Source of the DNA: Gammaproteobacteria bacterium
Lineage (GTDB): Bacteria > Pseudomonadota > Gammaproteobacteria > SZUA-229
Assembly: GCA_015488295.1 (NCBI GenBank)
Contig: WFOC01000070.1
Span: forward strand, 1-45,657
Direction of reading: 5' to 3'
Length of the DNA: 45,657 nucleotides
Position 1 is the stretch's first letter. Every line of letters begins with the position of its first letter. This document shows positions 23,606 through 32,683 of the stretch, piece by piece. A program made the translations under genes and the position numbers. The notes under the pieces were generated by a model. It saw only the letters and a program-made list of their open reading frames with translations. It did not search any database and was not told where the DNA came from.

Positions 23606-25288
23606 TTACATCCCGCCTGGAGTCACAAAGAACATACCGTAATCATTTGTGCCATCACCTGCAGGGGTCAGGCCGTCCATGGTTTTCTGCTCACCATTGA
23701 TGGTCAAACGAACATAGATAGTGCCGGCAGTGCCATCGACCAGACCGGCAACCGGTGTAGCTGACCACTTGCCGTTACCATTATCTGTAGCCTGTACCCA
23801 ACTGGTTACATCTGTGGGATTCGTAGAAACTTCAACAGTCATCGGCGTGGCTATCAACTCATAAGGCGCGCCCGCGCCAGCATTCAGCACTGTGCCATCA
23901 GACACGGCAGGGTAACTACTCATGCTTTCCATCGCTGCGACAAACATTGTGAAATCATGTGCACCAGTGGTACCGCTCAGGCTTTCCTTGAAGATAAAGT
24001 AACTGCGACTCATGTCACCCAGCATGCCCGGGATCACATCAGTGGTCATACCACCTTTCAGGGTAACTTTCGCTGTATCACCCATGGCCATCATTACTTC
24101 AGGGTAGAGCATTGCTGACTCACTCGTGCCAGCAACGGTGTCTTCCAGTGTCACCATCAATGTCCAGTAACCCATGGAAGTACCATCCGCCATGGCAGAT
24201 GCCATCAGATAATAAACAGTACAGTCATAATCACCAGAAACAGCAAGATCTTCAACGCAATCCATATCAGGTGAACTGTGCATGTGTTCAGCCATGTGCA
24301 TCATCGGCATCAGGGTCAGCGCCAAACCTGCCTGACCAACAAGACCAGTAGCTTTATCTGTAACACGCAGCTTGAACATGCTCTTGCCTTCCATTGCAGC
24401 CATCGCACCCTCTACATACTCGATTTTATAACTGTCAGTTAATGCGACTCTGGCAAACGGCAGATTACCGATCTGGTCATTTGTCAGTCCGGTCATATTA
24501 CGACCACCACCATGGAAGGTTTCCATCGCGATAACAAAACGGTTTTGAATATCCGCAGGAAGCACAGGGGATACAGAGCTTGCGGGATCAATAACAACAG
24601 GGCCGGAAGCATCAACACCATCCAGCACGCCATCAGATAAATCACGCGCCAGTGCGGCAAACATATCGAACTGATCGTTCTGCGACAAACCCAGATCCAT
24701 CGCCAGCTGACTAAAGGCAGCCGCACGTAAACCAGACAGCTTCTCAGCATCACTTACATCTGCTGCCGGTGCTATTGTTGCATCCACAGGCAGAACAGAA
24801 ACATCCGGCGTATAACCAAAAGTATCAGCAAAAATTGTTTGTGCCTCGGTCATGGTTTTACCATGCTCCAGAACAAGGCTGGCGATAATGGTCGAGCCCG
24901 GTGTAACCGATACGCTGCTACCATTGTTGATTGAATTTGCTGCCATGTAAGCAAACATGCTGCCTGCTGTTCCCGCATTACCGGTTGCTTCATCAATGAA
25001 ACTACCACCGCTGGAAGCAATAATCAGTTCCTGCCCCAGGCTGCCGGCAGGAATACTCAAACTGTACAGACCGTCAGCATCCGTTGTCACCGCATCCACC
25101 ACAATATTACCGCTGGCATCGACCACACTAACCTGTGCGCCGGCAACCGGTGCTGCAACAATGGCACCACTGACGGTCGCCGTGCTGTCAGTATCACTGT
25201 CACTACCACTACTACAGGCCGTAAGTAACGCCAGTAAACCGATAACCGGCAATTTAAATGTTGTCGAAATCTTCAAAGGGTGTTTCAT
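23606..25288 (-). CDS. Met/His-rich lipoprotein with carboxypeptidase-regulatory-like domain
   Basis: A 560-residue lipoprotein: lipobox LLTACSS near residue 25, a Ser/Asp/Thr linker, then a CarboxypepD_reg-like beta domain (about residues 38-95, VSGAIVAAPVAGAQVSVVD). The rest is unrecognised but rich in Met, with an unusual cluster LMPMMHMAEHMHSSPDMDC near residues 325-345, which could bind Cu(I) or another metal. It is the first gene of the second operon and has a ribosome-binding site GCGGAGAAAAC. A sigma54-type promoter lies 40 bases upstream. Confidence 0.75.
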   Translation of the reverse strand: MKHPLKISTTFKLPVIGLLALLTACSSGSDSDTDSTATVSGAIVAAPVAGAQVSVVDASGNIVVDAVTTDADGLYSLSIPAGSLGQELIIASSGGSFIDEATGNAGTAGSMFAYMAANSINNGSSVSVTPGSTIIASLVLEHGKTMTEAQTIFADTFGYTPDVSVLPVDATIAPAADVSDAEKLSGLRAAAFSQLAMDLGLSQNDQFDMFAALARDLSDGVLDGVDASGPVVIDPASSVSPVLPADIQNRFVIAMETFHGGGRNMTGLTNDQIGNLPFARVALTDSYKIEYVEGAMAAMEGKSMFKLRVTDKATGLVGQAGLALTLMPMMHMAEHMHSSPDMDCVEDLAVSGDYDCTVYYLMASAMADGTSMGYWTLMVTLEDTVAGTSESAMLYPEVMMAMGDTAKVTLKGGMTTDVIPGMLGDMSRSYFIFKESLSGTTGAHDFTMFVAAMESMSSYPAVSDGTVLNAGAGAPYELIATPMTVEVSTNPTDVTSWVQATDNGNGKWSATPVAGLVDGTAGTIYVRLTINGEQKTMDGLTPAGDGTNDYGMFFVTPGGM

Positions 25289-25327
25289 GTTTTCTCCGCA
25301 ATATCTTGTTTAATCTGGAGAAAATAT

Positions 25328-25343
25328 TGCAATTAGCATGCCA
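25328..25343 (-). promoter_or_regulatory. sigma54 (-24/-12) promoter of the lipoprotein operon
   Basis: Minus-strand TGGCATGCTAATTGCA matches TGGCACG-N4-TTGCW with one mismatch and the required 10 bases between GG and GC. The predicted start is near 25318, leaving a leader of about 30 bases before ATG 25288. A second such site precedes the cytochrome operon. Confidence 0.75.
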
Positions 25344-25393
25344 GATTATTAATTGAGAAATTTCAACAGTTTACAAAAACGCCCGTTTTTAAA

Positions 25394-25410
25394 GTGCGGC
25401 ATATAACACA
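25394..25410. promoter_or_regulatory. Shared upstream motif, candidate activator site
   Basis: GTGCGGCATATAACACA matches the site at 38052-38068 at 15 of 17 positions. Its centre is about 60 bases upstream of the -24 element, where sigma54-dependent activators bind. An extra dyad, TCTGTA-N9-TACAGA (25412-25432), lies next to it. Confidence 0.55.
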
Positions 25411-25455
25411 GTCTGTAGAATTCTTTTACAGAATAAATATTTTTGATATGAAAAA

Positions 25456-27900
25456 TTATCGTGACGACTCAAGATGGTAATACTTGTATTTGATTTTGGT
25501 TTCGATGCCGTGGCAATCCTGACAAAATGAATCCTGGATTTTTTTTCTGCGCAGAAAACTGCTTAAAACATTGCCGCCAGCAGCCTTTTCCTGCCAGCCT
25601 GTTTTGATTTCCTGCGCCTCAATATCTTTATACGCCGACCAGCGATGCGGGTTGTGACAGGTAATGCAGGCGATGCTGCCGAACTCGTTTATCGCATTTT
25701 TATCATCCAGCAATGGCATGTCTTTTTTGTCCGAGCGTAAAATCAGATCCTTTTCCGGGTGGCTGAAATATTTTATCTGCGCTGCATCCGCTACGCCGTC
25801 CTTGCGATGACAGTTAAGGCAGGCCTGGTCACGCGGCAGCGGTTTTTCTTTGCCCTGATAGTTTTCCTTTACTGTGGCATCAAGGAAAAATTTATCGTCT
25901 TCTGCCTGGTGCATGCTGTGACAGCTACCGCAAACACCGGCCTGCTGCGGCGTTTCATGGTAACGGTTTTCACTTTCTTTGGCGCTGAGGCGAAGGTCGT
26001 GCGCGGTATTTACCAGCTTTGCATAATCTTTGTGGCAGGCATTACAAAGCTCACCGTCTTTATTTTCAACCACCAGCAAAGCGCTGCCCGGCTTGCCATC
26101 GTGCGCGCTGTGACAACTCAGGCAATCAACAATCTCAATCTTTTTACCATTGATCTTCACCGGCTCGTCAAGTTTGATGTTCACCGGATGCACACCTTTT
26201 TTACGCGCCTCCTGCAGGTCTTTTGCATCATGGCGCTGATGACACTGCACACACATCTGTGCGCTGTCTGTTTTTATCAGCGTTAATTTTTCTTCATCTG
26301 AACCATGAACCTTGTGGCAACTCTGGCATATCATCTGCTGCTGATCATTCAGGCTGGCACCTACTGCTTTCATTTTTTCCGGCAGGCCTTTTTGCAGGTT
26401 TTCATCTTTTGCATAAAACTTGCTGGCCTCTCCCGGCTTCAGAAAAAAACCTACCGGATGGTTGACTCCCACCGCTGTGCGCTTTTTATGCTGAACGTTA
26501 TCGTATTTTGATTCGTGACATTGCAAACAGATTTCACCTGCAACATTTGATTCCCGCATCCAGCTGTTATTTCTTTCTTCTGTTATCTGCTCACTGTCAT
26601 CGCTTTCAAACTTATGCGGCGTATGGCAGCTACCACAATACAGTTCTTTATCTTCATTTTTACTTTCATCGCCATTTACACTTATCAGCGGAAACAGTTT
26701 TGCTATTTTGTCTGCCTCCTGGTCACGCGTTTTTTTATCATCACGCCGATGATGAATATCTGGATGCTGGTATTTTTCAGCAATGGCATTGCGCGAATCA
26801 ATAACCACGCCGTGGTGACAGCTGTAACACATGCGCTGATGTGCAACGGGGGCAACCGGCACATCGGGCTGGTCACGCGCATGCAGCGGTGCTTCAAAAT
26901 TACCAGCCCATGAAATATGACAGGCAATGCAGTTTTTTCCGGCACTGTGACTGCGCAGATCAGCCTCCGGTTTTTTATCCACCGCCTGCTGCGGCGTATT
27001 GATTAAACGAAAAATATCGATACTGTTATTCGCCGTGTCCGTAACATAAAGCCGGTCTTCATGCAGCGTAAGGCTGGTCGGCGACTCAAACCTCAGAACA
27101 GTATCACCAGCATTTAACAGCCCCAAAGACCGGCCATTTTTAAAAACCGCAAGCTCACCCAGATAGGCATCACTGACCAGAAGGTAATCCTGCGCATTCA
27201 GTGCAAGACCGTTCGGGCGAAACAGCCCGCCTTTTACGCCCACACCAAAACGCCCGACATTCATAACATGCCGGCCACCCGAGGTGAACATCTGCACCCT
27301 CGCATTGAGCACATCAACCGCAAAAATATAACCCTGTGCATCCACTGCCAGCTGGTAAGGATATTCAAAATGGCCATCGGTATCGCCTCTTTCACCCCAG
27401 CATTGCAATAATGTTCCGTCATTAATATCACTGCTGCACAGGCGATGATTCTCGCGGTCGCTCCAGATAATCCTGTTTTCCATAATCAGAAGTGATACCG
27501 GTGCCGGCCGAACGGCCGTTGAATTTTCATCCGACAAAAAAAGGTGGCGAACAAACCTTCCCTGCAAATCAAAAACCGCGATGCGTGCATTTCCGGTATC
27601 CGCAATATAAACCCGCTGACCGCTGATACTTATCGCCATCGGCAGCAACAACTCGCCCCTGCCCCTGCCCGCTTGTGCAAAGCTGTTTTTTTTCTTGCCC
27701 TGTCCGGAAAAAACCACAACCTGCGACTGCGCGCCATGCAACACATAAATATCACCGTTGCCAGAAACCGCTGTATCGGTGGGCTGGCCATAACCTGTTT
27801 TTATACTCAGCACACGCTCTGCCACCAGGGCCGCGTGCAACGGCTGGCAACACAACAGCCACAGCATGAATACAAAGGCTTTTATGGCAACACGGATCAT
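25456..27900 (-). CDS. NHL-propeller / dodecahaem c-type cytochrome fusion
   Basis: The 814-residue protein has a signal peptide (about residues 1-24), an NHL/six-bladed beta-propeller (about 25-310; repeats such as ADTGNARIAVFDLQGRFVRH and VTDTANNSIDIF) and then a multihaem region with 12 CxxCH motifs (about residues 325-800: CIACH, CYSCH, CGSCH, CLQCH, CQSCH, CVQCH, CLSCH, CNACH, CGSCH, CLNCH, CITCH, CQDCH). I see no lipobox and no C-terminal anchor. The propeller may dock the protein to a partner. It is the last gene of the cytochrome operon and overlaps the previous one by 4 bases. Confidence 0.9.
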   Translation of the reverse strand: MIRVAIKAFVFMLWLLCCQPLHAALVAERVLSIKTGYGQPTDTAVSGNGDIYVLHGAQSQVVVFSGQGKKKNSFAQAGRGRGELLLPMAISISGQRVYIADTGNARIAVFDLQGRFVRHLFLSDENSTAVRPAPVSLLIMENRIIWSDRENHRLCSSDINDGTLLQCWGERGDTDGHFEYPYQLAVDAQGYIFAVDVLNARVQMFTSGGRHVMNVGRFGVGVKGGLFRPNGLALNAQDYLLVSDAYLGELAVFKNGRSLGLLNAGDTVLRFESPTSLTLHEDRLYVTDTANNSIDIFRLINTPQQAVDKKPEADLRSHSAGKNCIACHISWAGNFEAPLHARDQPDVPVAPVAHQRMCYSCHHGVVIDSRNAIAEKYQHPDIHHRRDDKKTRDQEADKIAKLFPLISVNGDESKNEDKELYCGSCHTPHKFESDDSEQITEERNNSWMRESNVAGEICLQCHESKYDNVQHKKRTAVGVNHPVGFFLKPGEASKFYAKDENLQKGLPEKMKAVGASLNDQQQMICQSCHKVHGSDEEKLTLIKTDSAQMCVQCHQRHDAKDLQEARKKGVHPVNIKLDEPVKINGKKIEIVDCLSCHSAHDGKPGSALLVVENKDGELCNACHKDYAKLVNTAHDLRLSAKESENRYHETPQQAGVCGSCHSMHQAEDDKFFLDATVKENYQGKEKPLPRDQACLNCHRKDGVADAAQIKYFSHPEKDLILRSDKKDMPLLDDKNAINEFGSIACITCHNPHRWSAYKDIEAQEIKTGWQEKAAGGNVLSSFLRRKKIQDSFCQDCHGIETKIKYKYYHLESSR

Positions 27901-28613
27901 TTCAATAAATCAGTCATGCGCAAACGCTGCTCATCTTTTTTGAAGCGACTGAAGAAGCGCGGTATGGCATGACGCTGCAGTTTTTTGATTTCTTTTTCGC
28001 TATAACCCAGCGCATCCAGATCCAGCAGCTGTTTTTTATTATCATGACACGCCAGGCATTTCGGCCCCTGCTCACTAAGCGGCGCATGCACTTTTGCTTT
28101 CAGCTCTGCGCGCTGCACAGGCGATTCTTTTTCCCATGCCTGCTGAATTTTTACCGCAAACTCATTATCTGAAAAAACCGGCACCGGCTGAGCATCATAA
28201 AATGGCGTAATACGTTTTGTCGAATCTTCATTCTCATTTTCATCAAACGACAGCCAGCGATATTCAAGCGGCACATCCTGCGGCTGAAAATGACAGCTCA
28301 AACAGCTGATATAACGACTGTGCATATTCAAAAAACCCCGCTTTCGCTCATCCTTTTTATGCGGCGGTGACAGGTGGCAGTCATTACAGAATTCTTTTTT
28401 ATCCGTCAGCTGCGGCGGCTTCTGCTGATGAAAAGGCGGGACAAAAATATTTTCCTTTATTTCTACGACCTTGTGATCTTCTATCTGCTTGCGCGCTTCC
28501 TGCAGTGTTTTATCATCGACTGTCGCATTCTCAAACTGCTCGACATACAATGACTGTGCCTGCACCACAAAAACAAACAGGCATAAACCGATGAAACTGA
28601 AAAACCTCTTCAT
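27897..28613 (-). CDS. Periplasmic trihaem c-type cytochrome
   Basis: The 238-residue protein has a signal peptide (MKRFFSFIGLCLFVFVVQAQS) and three CxxCH motifs: CNDCH, CLSCH and CLACH. The long acidic and basic linkers contain several His (HSRYISC; PPHKKDERK) that could serve as distal ligands. It overlaps the 12-haem gene by 4 bases and abuts the quinol-dehydrogenase fusion by one base. It is a probable soluble carrier between the inner-membrane complex and the larger cytochromes. Confidence 0.88.
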   Translation of the reverse strand: MKRFFSFIGLCLFVFVVQAQSLYVEQFENATVDDKTLQEARKQIEDHKVVEIKENIFVPPFHQQKPPQLTDKKEFCNDCHLSPPHKKDERKRGFLNMHSRYISCLSCHFQPQDVPLEYRWLSFDENENEDSTKRITPFYDAQPVPVFSDNEFAVKIQQAWEKESPVQRAELKAKVHAPLSEQGPKCLACHDNKKQLLDLDALGYSEKEIKKLQRHAIPRFFSRFKKDEQRLRMTDLLK

Positions 28614-30838
28614 TATTTTTTCTCCGCCGAAGGTTTCTTCTGTTTATTTTTTTTGTTTGACACATTCGAACGCTTCACTTTTGCTTTCGGCTTACGGCCA
28701 ATCATGTGCTGCTGAAAATGGTCGCCACCGAACAATGAGAAAACCACCGACTTTTTCTTTTTGGCAAACAGGCTCCACAACAATGAACCAACGATGAGAA
28801 CGGCAATAACAGGAACAACAAAGGCCAGAAAACGTTTCCATGGCGAATCCAGATTAAACATCTGTGAAAAAACCGTTCGCTCATAAACCGGAATGTAATC
28901 GATGTCATGCATATCACTGTTAACAAAAACACTGTTAATTGCCTTGCTGGAAAAGGCATGACACCCCGAAGCCGAGCAGGTTTCAGACAGATTGTCTTCA
29001 TGCGTCGAGGCCGTTACATCCTTGCTTCCCTGTATTGCATGTTTGTCTTTTTTTGTTGCGTGACAATCATTGCATGACACGCCATCCTCATCACCGTTCG
29101 CCAGCAGACGACCATGCAATGTCATCGCGTAGGAGTCGCTGGCCAGAATAAAACGGTTACTTGCCGCGTGCTCTTCTTTTGTCTCACTGTCCTCGATCTC
29201 AACCTTTTTCATTCGTTCCCTGTCTGCATGACACTTGTTACACATTTTGTTTTCATCTTCCTTGCTCTGCCGCCCGGAAAGAAAACGGCGCATAATGTGG
29301 CCGCCAAAACGGTTGAGCCATACCTTGCCCTGGTGACAGTTACCACAGGTGGTTTCGGTATGTGAAAATACTTCTTTAAACGCCGGCATTACCTCGGCAT
29401 CGATATACAGACTGTTCTGATGACATAAGCGGCACGATGGATTCTGTTCCTGTTCGGCTTCCTGCAAACGGTTGCCGCCAGTGAAGCCTTTGCTCCAGCC
29501 GGTGCCGTGTATCGATTTTTCAAATACCTCGGTGGCCTCTTTATGCGTATAAGCTTCGCCTTCAGAGGGCTCTTCCAGATGACAGGATGCGGCGCAGTCA
29601 ACTTCACCATTTTCTACCTTGTGCGGAAATGATTCGATTTTCCGGTGACAATCGGTACACGGCACACTGCCGTGCAGGGAACTGAGATAATGCTGCTGAT
29701 CAATACTGGCGTTTCGCAGCACGCCTTCGTCATCGATAAATTCCAGCCCCTGCAGCGCATGACAGGAAAAGCAGCCATCAAGATCAACCTGCCGCTGCTT
29801 CGCCTGCACCTGGGTGATGGTGACAAATAAAATACTCAGCCCGATAATCAACCCCAGTATCACACGCTGCCAGTTGATCGCTTTCAAACCCCTAGCCTGC
29901 GGTTTTTTGAAGTGTATTGCCTGCCATTCAGGCAGCGGATGAAAATCGATACCTTTCTTTTTTCGTTTGGGCTGATTATCCGGTGGCAGCGCCAGCCAGT
30001 CGATGGCGTGCCAGTCGCAAACATCAACACACTCATGACAGGACATGCACGACAGCTGATCAACCACCGCCACCCGGTCAACCATTTTTATCGCACCGGT
30101 CATGCAGTTACGCGCACAGATATTGCAACCGGTGCAGCGATCACGCTCGACACGAATGCGACGGGTAAAACGGAAGTTTGCACCGAGTCGATTAACCAGC
30201 CCGTCCATAGCACCGATGGGACACAAAAACTGGCAGTACGCCCGGCCTTTGCTGGCAAAAAATCCCAGTAAAAAAAGCAGCGCCAGATTAACCAGGCCTA
30301 TGCTTGAAAAAATAAAAAGAAAGCCGCGAATATTATCTGTGATGCCGGCACTGAACGCTTCGAACACACGCGGCACGGTTATAAAATTACACAGGGTGCA
30401 GGCACTGATACCAAGCGTTGGCATCAGCAAAACATATACCGAAAAATAACCGTAGCGAATCGGCACCTGCGGCAACGAGCGATATTCTATTTTCCATCGA
30501 TCATTCAGGCTGCGACTGACCAGTTCAGGAAAGCCGCCAACCGGGCAAATATATGAACACCACAGGCGGCCATAAAAAAACGTGGCGACAAAAATACCTG
30601 TCAATAGAAGAACGCCTATCCACGCTACGGAAATTGCAGTATTAAAATCCTCCAGACTCATCTCGGGGAAATAAAGAAAAAACCGGCGCATGCACATTTT
30701 TCCACACAGGTCATCATTACCCAGCGCTGCTGGAATAAGCGCAAATGGCGCAAAAAACAGCAGACAGGAAGTCATGATAATGAGGTAACGGTATTTCTGC
30801 TCGCGCGGAATATCTTTTATTTTCTGTATGAATTTCAT
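28613..30838 (-). CDS. NapH-like quinol dehydrogenase fused to an octahaem domain
   Basis: The N-terminal third is NapH-like: four membrane helices (about residues 25-205 of the longest form), two CX3CP sites (LWCSYICP, AYCQFLCP) and two ferredoxin [4Fe-4S] motifs (CTGCNICARNC; CMSCHECVDVC). A fifth helix (about 333-352) leads into a periplasmic region with six CxxCH motifs, one CX3CH (CAASCH) and one CX4CH (CSASGCH). A C-terminal helix (about 677-697) and a lysine-rich tail follow. It could pass electrons from quinol through iron-sulfur centres to haems in one chain. ATG 30838 follows the upstream stop; ATG 30856 is an alternative. Confidence 0.88.
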   Translation of the reverse strand: MKFIQKIKDIPREQKYRYLIIMTSCLLFFAPFALIPAALGNDDLCGKMCMRRFFLYFPEMSLEDFNTAISVAWIGVLLLTGIFVATFFYGRLWCSYICPVGGFPELVSRSLNDRWKIEYRSLPQVPIRYGYFSVYVLLMPTLGISACTLCNFITVPRVFEAFSAGITDNIRGFLFIFSSIGLVNLALLFLLGFFASKGRAYCQFLCPIGAMDGLVNRLGANFRFTRRIRVERDRCTGCNICARNCMTGAIKMVDRVAVVDQLSCMSCHECVDVCDWHAIDWLALPPDNQPKRKKKGIDFHPLPEWQAIHFKKPQARGLKAINWQRVILGLIIGLSILFVTITQVQAKQRQVDLDGCFSCHALQGLEFIDDEGVLRNASIDQQHYLSSLHGSVPCTDCHRKIESFPHKVENGEVDCAASCHLEEPSEGEAYTHKEATEVFEKSIHGTGWSKGFTGGNRLQEAEQEQNPSCRLCHQNSLYIDAEVMPAFKEVFSHTETTCGNCHQGKVWLNRFGGHIMRRFLSGRQSKEDENKMCNKCHADRERMKKVEIEDSETKEEHAASNRFILASDSYAMTLHGRLLANGDEDGVSCNDCHATKKDKHAIQGSKDVTASTHEDNLSETCSASGCHAFSSKAINSVFVNSDMHDIDYIPVYERTVFSQMFNLDSPWKRFLAFVVPVIAVLIVGSLLWSLFAKKKKSVVFSLFGGDHFQQHMIGRKPKAKVKRSNVSNKKNKQKKPSAEKK

Positions 30839-30839
30839 A

Positions 30840-31715
30840 TTACTTTTCAAAGGCATGACATGCCAGACACAGGCTGCCGTCTTTTGCCGGCAGCCTTAGC
30901 AAAATTTCTTTTTCGATACGCTGATAATTCAGCACATAACTTTTACCCGTCTCTGCATTTAATTTTTGCAGGCGGTTTTTCTTGTCCTCGGCAAACACCT
31001 TGCCCCAGGCATGTGCGCGATAAACAACGCCTTTTTCCAGATCGTCATTAGCGACCTGTTTGCCCGCAGGTTTATCACGATCAATCACATCAATCGGGTG
31101 CGCGCTATGACAGGTAACACACATAACCTTGCCATCATCAGAAAGCGGCATCATTATTTCGTGTTCATCCTGATAGCGGCGAATTCGCTTTGCCATTTTT
31201 TTATCCGGTTTTTTCTGATGGGCCAGCGCATTGATGTGTGGCGTAAACAGGTGACAGCCATAACATATTTTTTCTGCCGGCAAGCGCAGATTGATTTCGT
31301 CGCGTTTAATATCGTCTTCCGGCTTCAGCACTTTTTTATGGCAATAAAGACAGCTGCTCTCGATGATCTCACCCTCGTCATCCAGCATCTTATGAACATT
31401 GTCTCGCTGGTAGTTATCCACCTCGTGACAGCGGTAGCAAAAATCACTTAATTGCGAATATGGCCCTTCACGCAAAAAATCTTCTGACTGCTTATCAATT
31501 TTTTCATAATCCTGCTGCTTCATATCTTTTATGCCGTGACAGGTCTGGCAGTCGACACGCTTCTTTTTGTTGAGCGGAAAATCATCCGGCACACTAATAG
31601 CCGCCGATGGTTCCACATCAAACACATGATGCATAGCCGGCATTTCCTGATCATCTTTTGCGTTAACCATCGAAACCGAAATCAACAGTAAAAGCATCAT
31701 CAAACAGCGAAACAT
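30840..31715 (-). CDS. Periplasmic hexahaem c-type cytochrome
   Basis: The start at ATG 31715 (coupled as TGATG to the upstream stop) gives a protein of 291 residues with a signal peptide (MFRCLMMLLLLISVSMVNA). It has six CxxCH motifs: CQTCH, CYRCH, CLYCH, CYGCH, CVTCH, CLACH. Charged linkers and extra His suggest bis-His ligation. A longer frame to 31754 adds a non-signal leader. It lies between the octahaem lipoprotein and the quinol-dehydrogenase fusion, a sensible relay position. Confidence 0.88.
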   Translation of the reverse strand: MFRCLMMLLLLISVSMVNAKDDQEMPAMHHVFDVEPSAAISVPDDFPLNKKKRVDCQTCHGIKDMKQQDYEKIDKQSEDFLREGPYSQLSDFCYRCHEVDNYQRDNVHKMLDDEGEIIESSCLYCHKKVLKPEDDIKRDEINLRLPAEKICYGCHLFTPHINALAHQKKPDKKMAKRIRRYQDEHEIMMPLSDDGKVMCVTCHSAHPIDVIDRDKPAGKQVANDDLEKGVVYRAHAWGKVFAEDKKNRLQKLNAETGKSYVLNYQRIEKEILLRLPAKDGSLCLACHAFEK

Positions 31716-32683
31716 CACATACCCGCCTGCACAGCTTCGCCGTGACTGTGACATTCGATACAGCTCTCACCGGTAAGATGCACGCCGGCAAGACCGTTGC
31801 CGGTATCAACATCACCCTGATCCTGCAGCACATCCATGGCATGACATAACACACATAACTGCGAATAATCATCGCCGTTAATGTTCACCCGGTAGGGCTG
31901 TTGACGGATGGCACTTTCGAGTTTGCTAACGCCTTTGTCCGAAGCATCAATCAGCAGCTTGTTATTGTCGGTGCCGTGCATGGCGTGGCAGTCACCGCAT
32001 GCCACGCGACTGCCGTAGCGATACGCCGCACGCAACCCGGCATAAGTACCGTTGCCTGTGGCACTTATCTCACCGTGCTTATCAACCAGCGTGTAACTGT
32101 CTTCAATCGCGATCAGGGTGTCGTCATAGGCTTTACCACTAATCTCAAATCCTGCCTGCTGGTGATCACGGTTGTGACAACGCAGACAAAAATCCGCATC
32201 GCTGGTATAAGGCGAGTTGATGCCGTTTTTATCCGGGTAGCGCGTCAGGTCACGATTGATCTCGAACACACCGTTCATATCAGAGGCGTAGTGACAGTCG
32301 ACACATTGTTTATCCTGCAGCGCATTATCAACACCCGCTACAAAATCGTGCCGATGCCGACCGCTCTGCAACGGCGACTCCGGCAAAGCACTGTCGTTGT
32401 GACAGATAAGGCACTGGCGCTTTTCGTCCGTGCCGTTGCTGCCGTGACAGCCGGTGCAGGTATCATGACCATAGTCGTTTACGATACCTCTAATGCTGTC
32501 TTCATTTTTATGGATCACCGTCAGGGCGTGACATGCAGAACAGTCTGCCAGCCCCCAGGCAGAGCCACCGCCGTGCTGCGTATCGAGCAGCAGGTCGGTG
32601 TCCGCTGATAAAATATTTTCACTGCCCGTGTCACAGGCATTGAGCAACAATAAAAAAACAAACACCAGCAAGCCGCGACTCAT
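31715..32683 (-). CDS. Octahaem c-type cytochrome lipoprotein
   Basis: The 322-residue protein has a lipoprotein signal (LLVFVFLLLLNAC, Cys near residue 17) and eight CxxCH motifs: CSACH, CTGCH, CLICH, CVDCH, CLRCH, CGDCH, CVLCH and CIECH. It has the spaced His residues of doubled multihaem domains. The Asp at +2 after the lipid Cys would, by the enterobacterial rule, favour inner-membrane retention, though this rule is not universal. It overlaps both neighbours by a few bases. Confidence 0.88.
   Translation of the reverse strand: MSRGLLVFVFLLLLNACDTGSENILSADTDLLLDTQHGGGSAWGLADCSACHALTVIHKNEDSIRGIVNDYGHDTCTGCHGSNGTDEKRQCLICHNDSALPESPLQSGRHRHDFVAGVDNALQDKQCVDCHYASDMNGVFEINRDLTRYPDKNGINSPYTSDADFCLRCHNRDHQQAGFEISGKAYDDTLIAIEDSYTLVDKHGEISATGNGTYAGLRAAYRYGSRVACGDCHAMHGTDNNKLLIDASDKGVSKLESAIRQQPYRVNINGDDYSQLCVLCHAMDVLQDQGDVDTGNGLAGVHLTGESCIECHSHGEAVQAGM

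Noticed and set aside
25412-25432. TCTGTA-N9-TACAGA dyad as terminator of the cytochrome operon
   Set aside because: The stem is six base pairs and no T-run follows on the minus strand; it lies next to the shared upstream motif and is more likely regulatory or chance.
28613-30838. Counting the CMSCH inside the ferredoxin motif as a ninth haem site
   Set aside because: It is part of a CxxCxxCxxxC [4Fe-4S] motif before the fifth membrane helix, so it should face the cytoplasm and not receive haem c.
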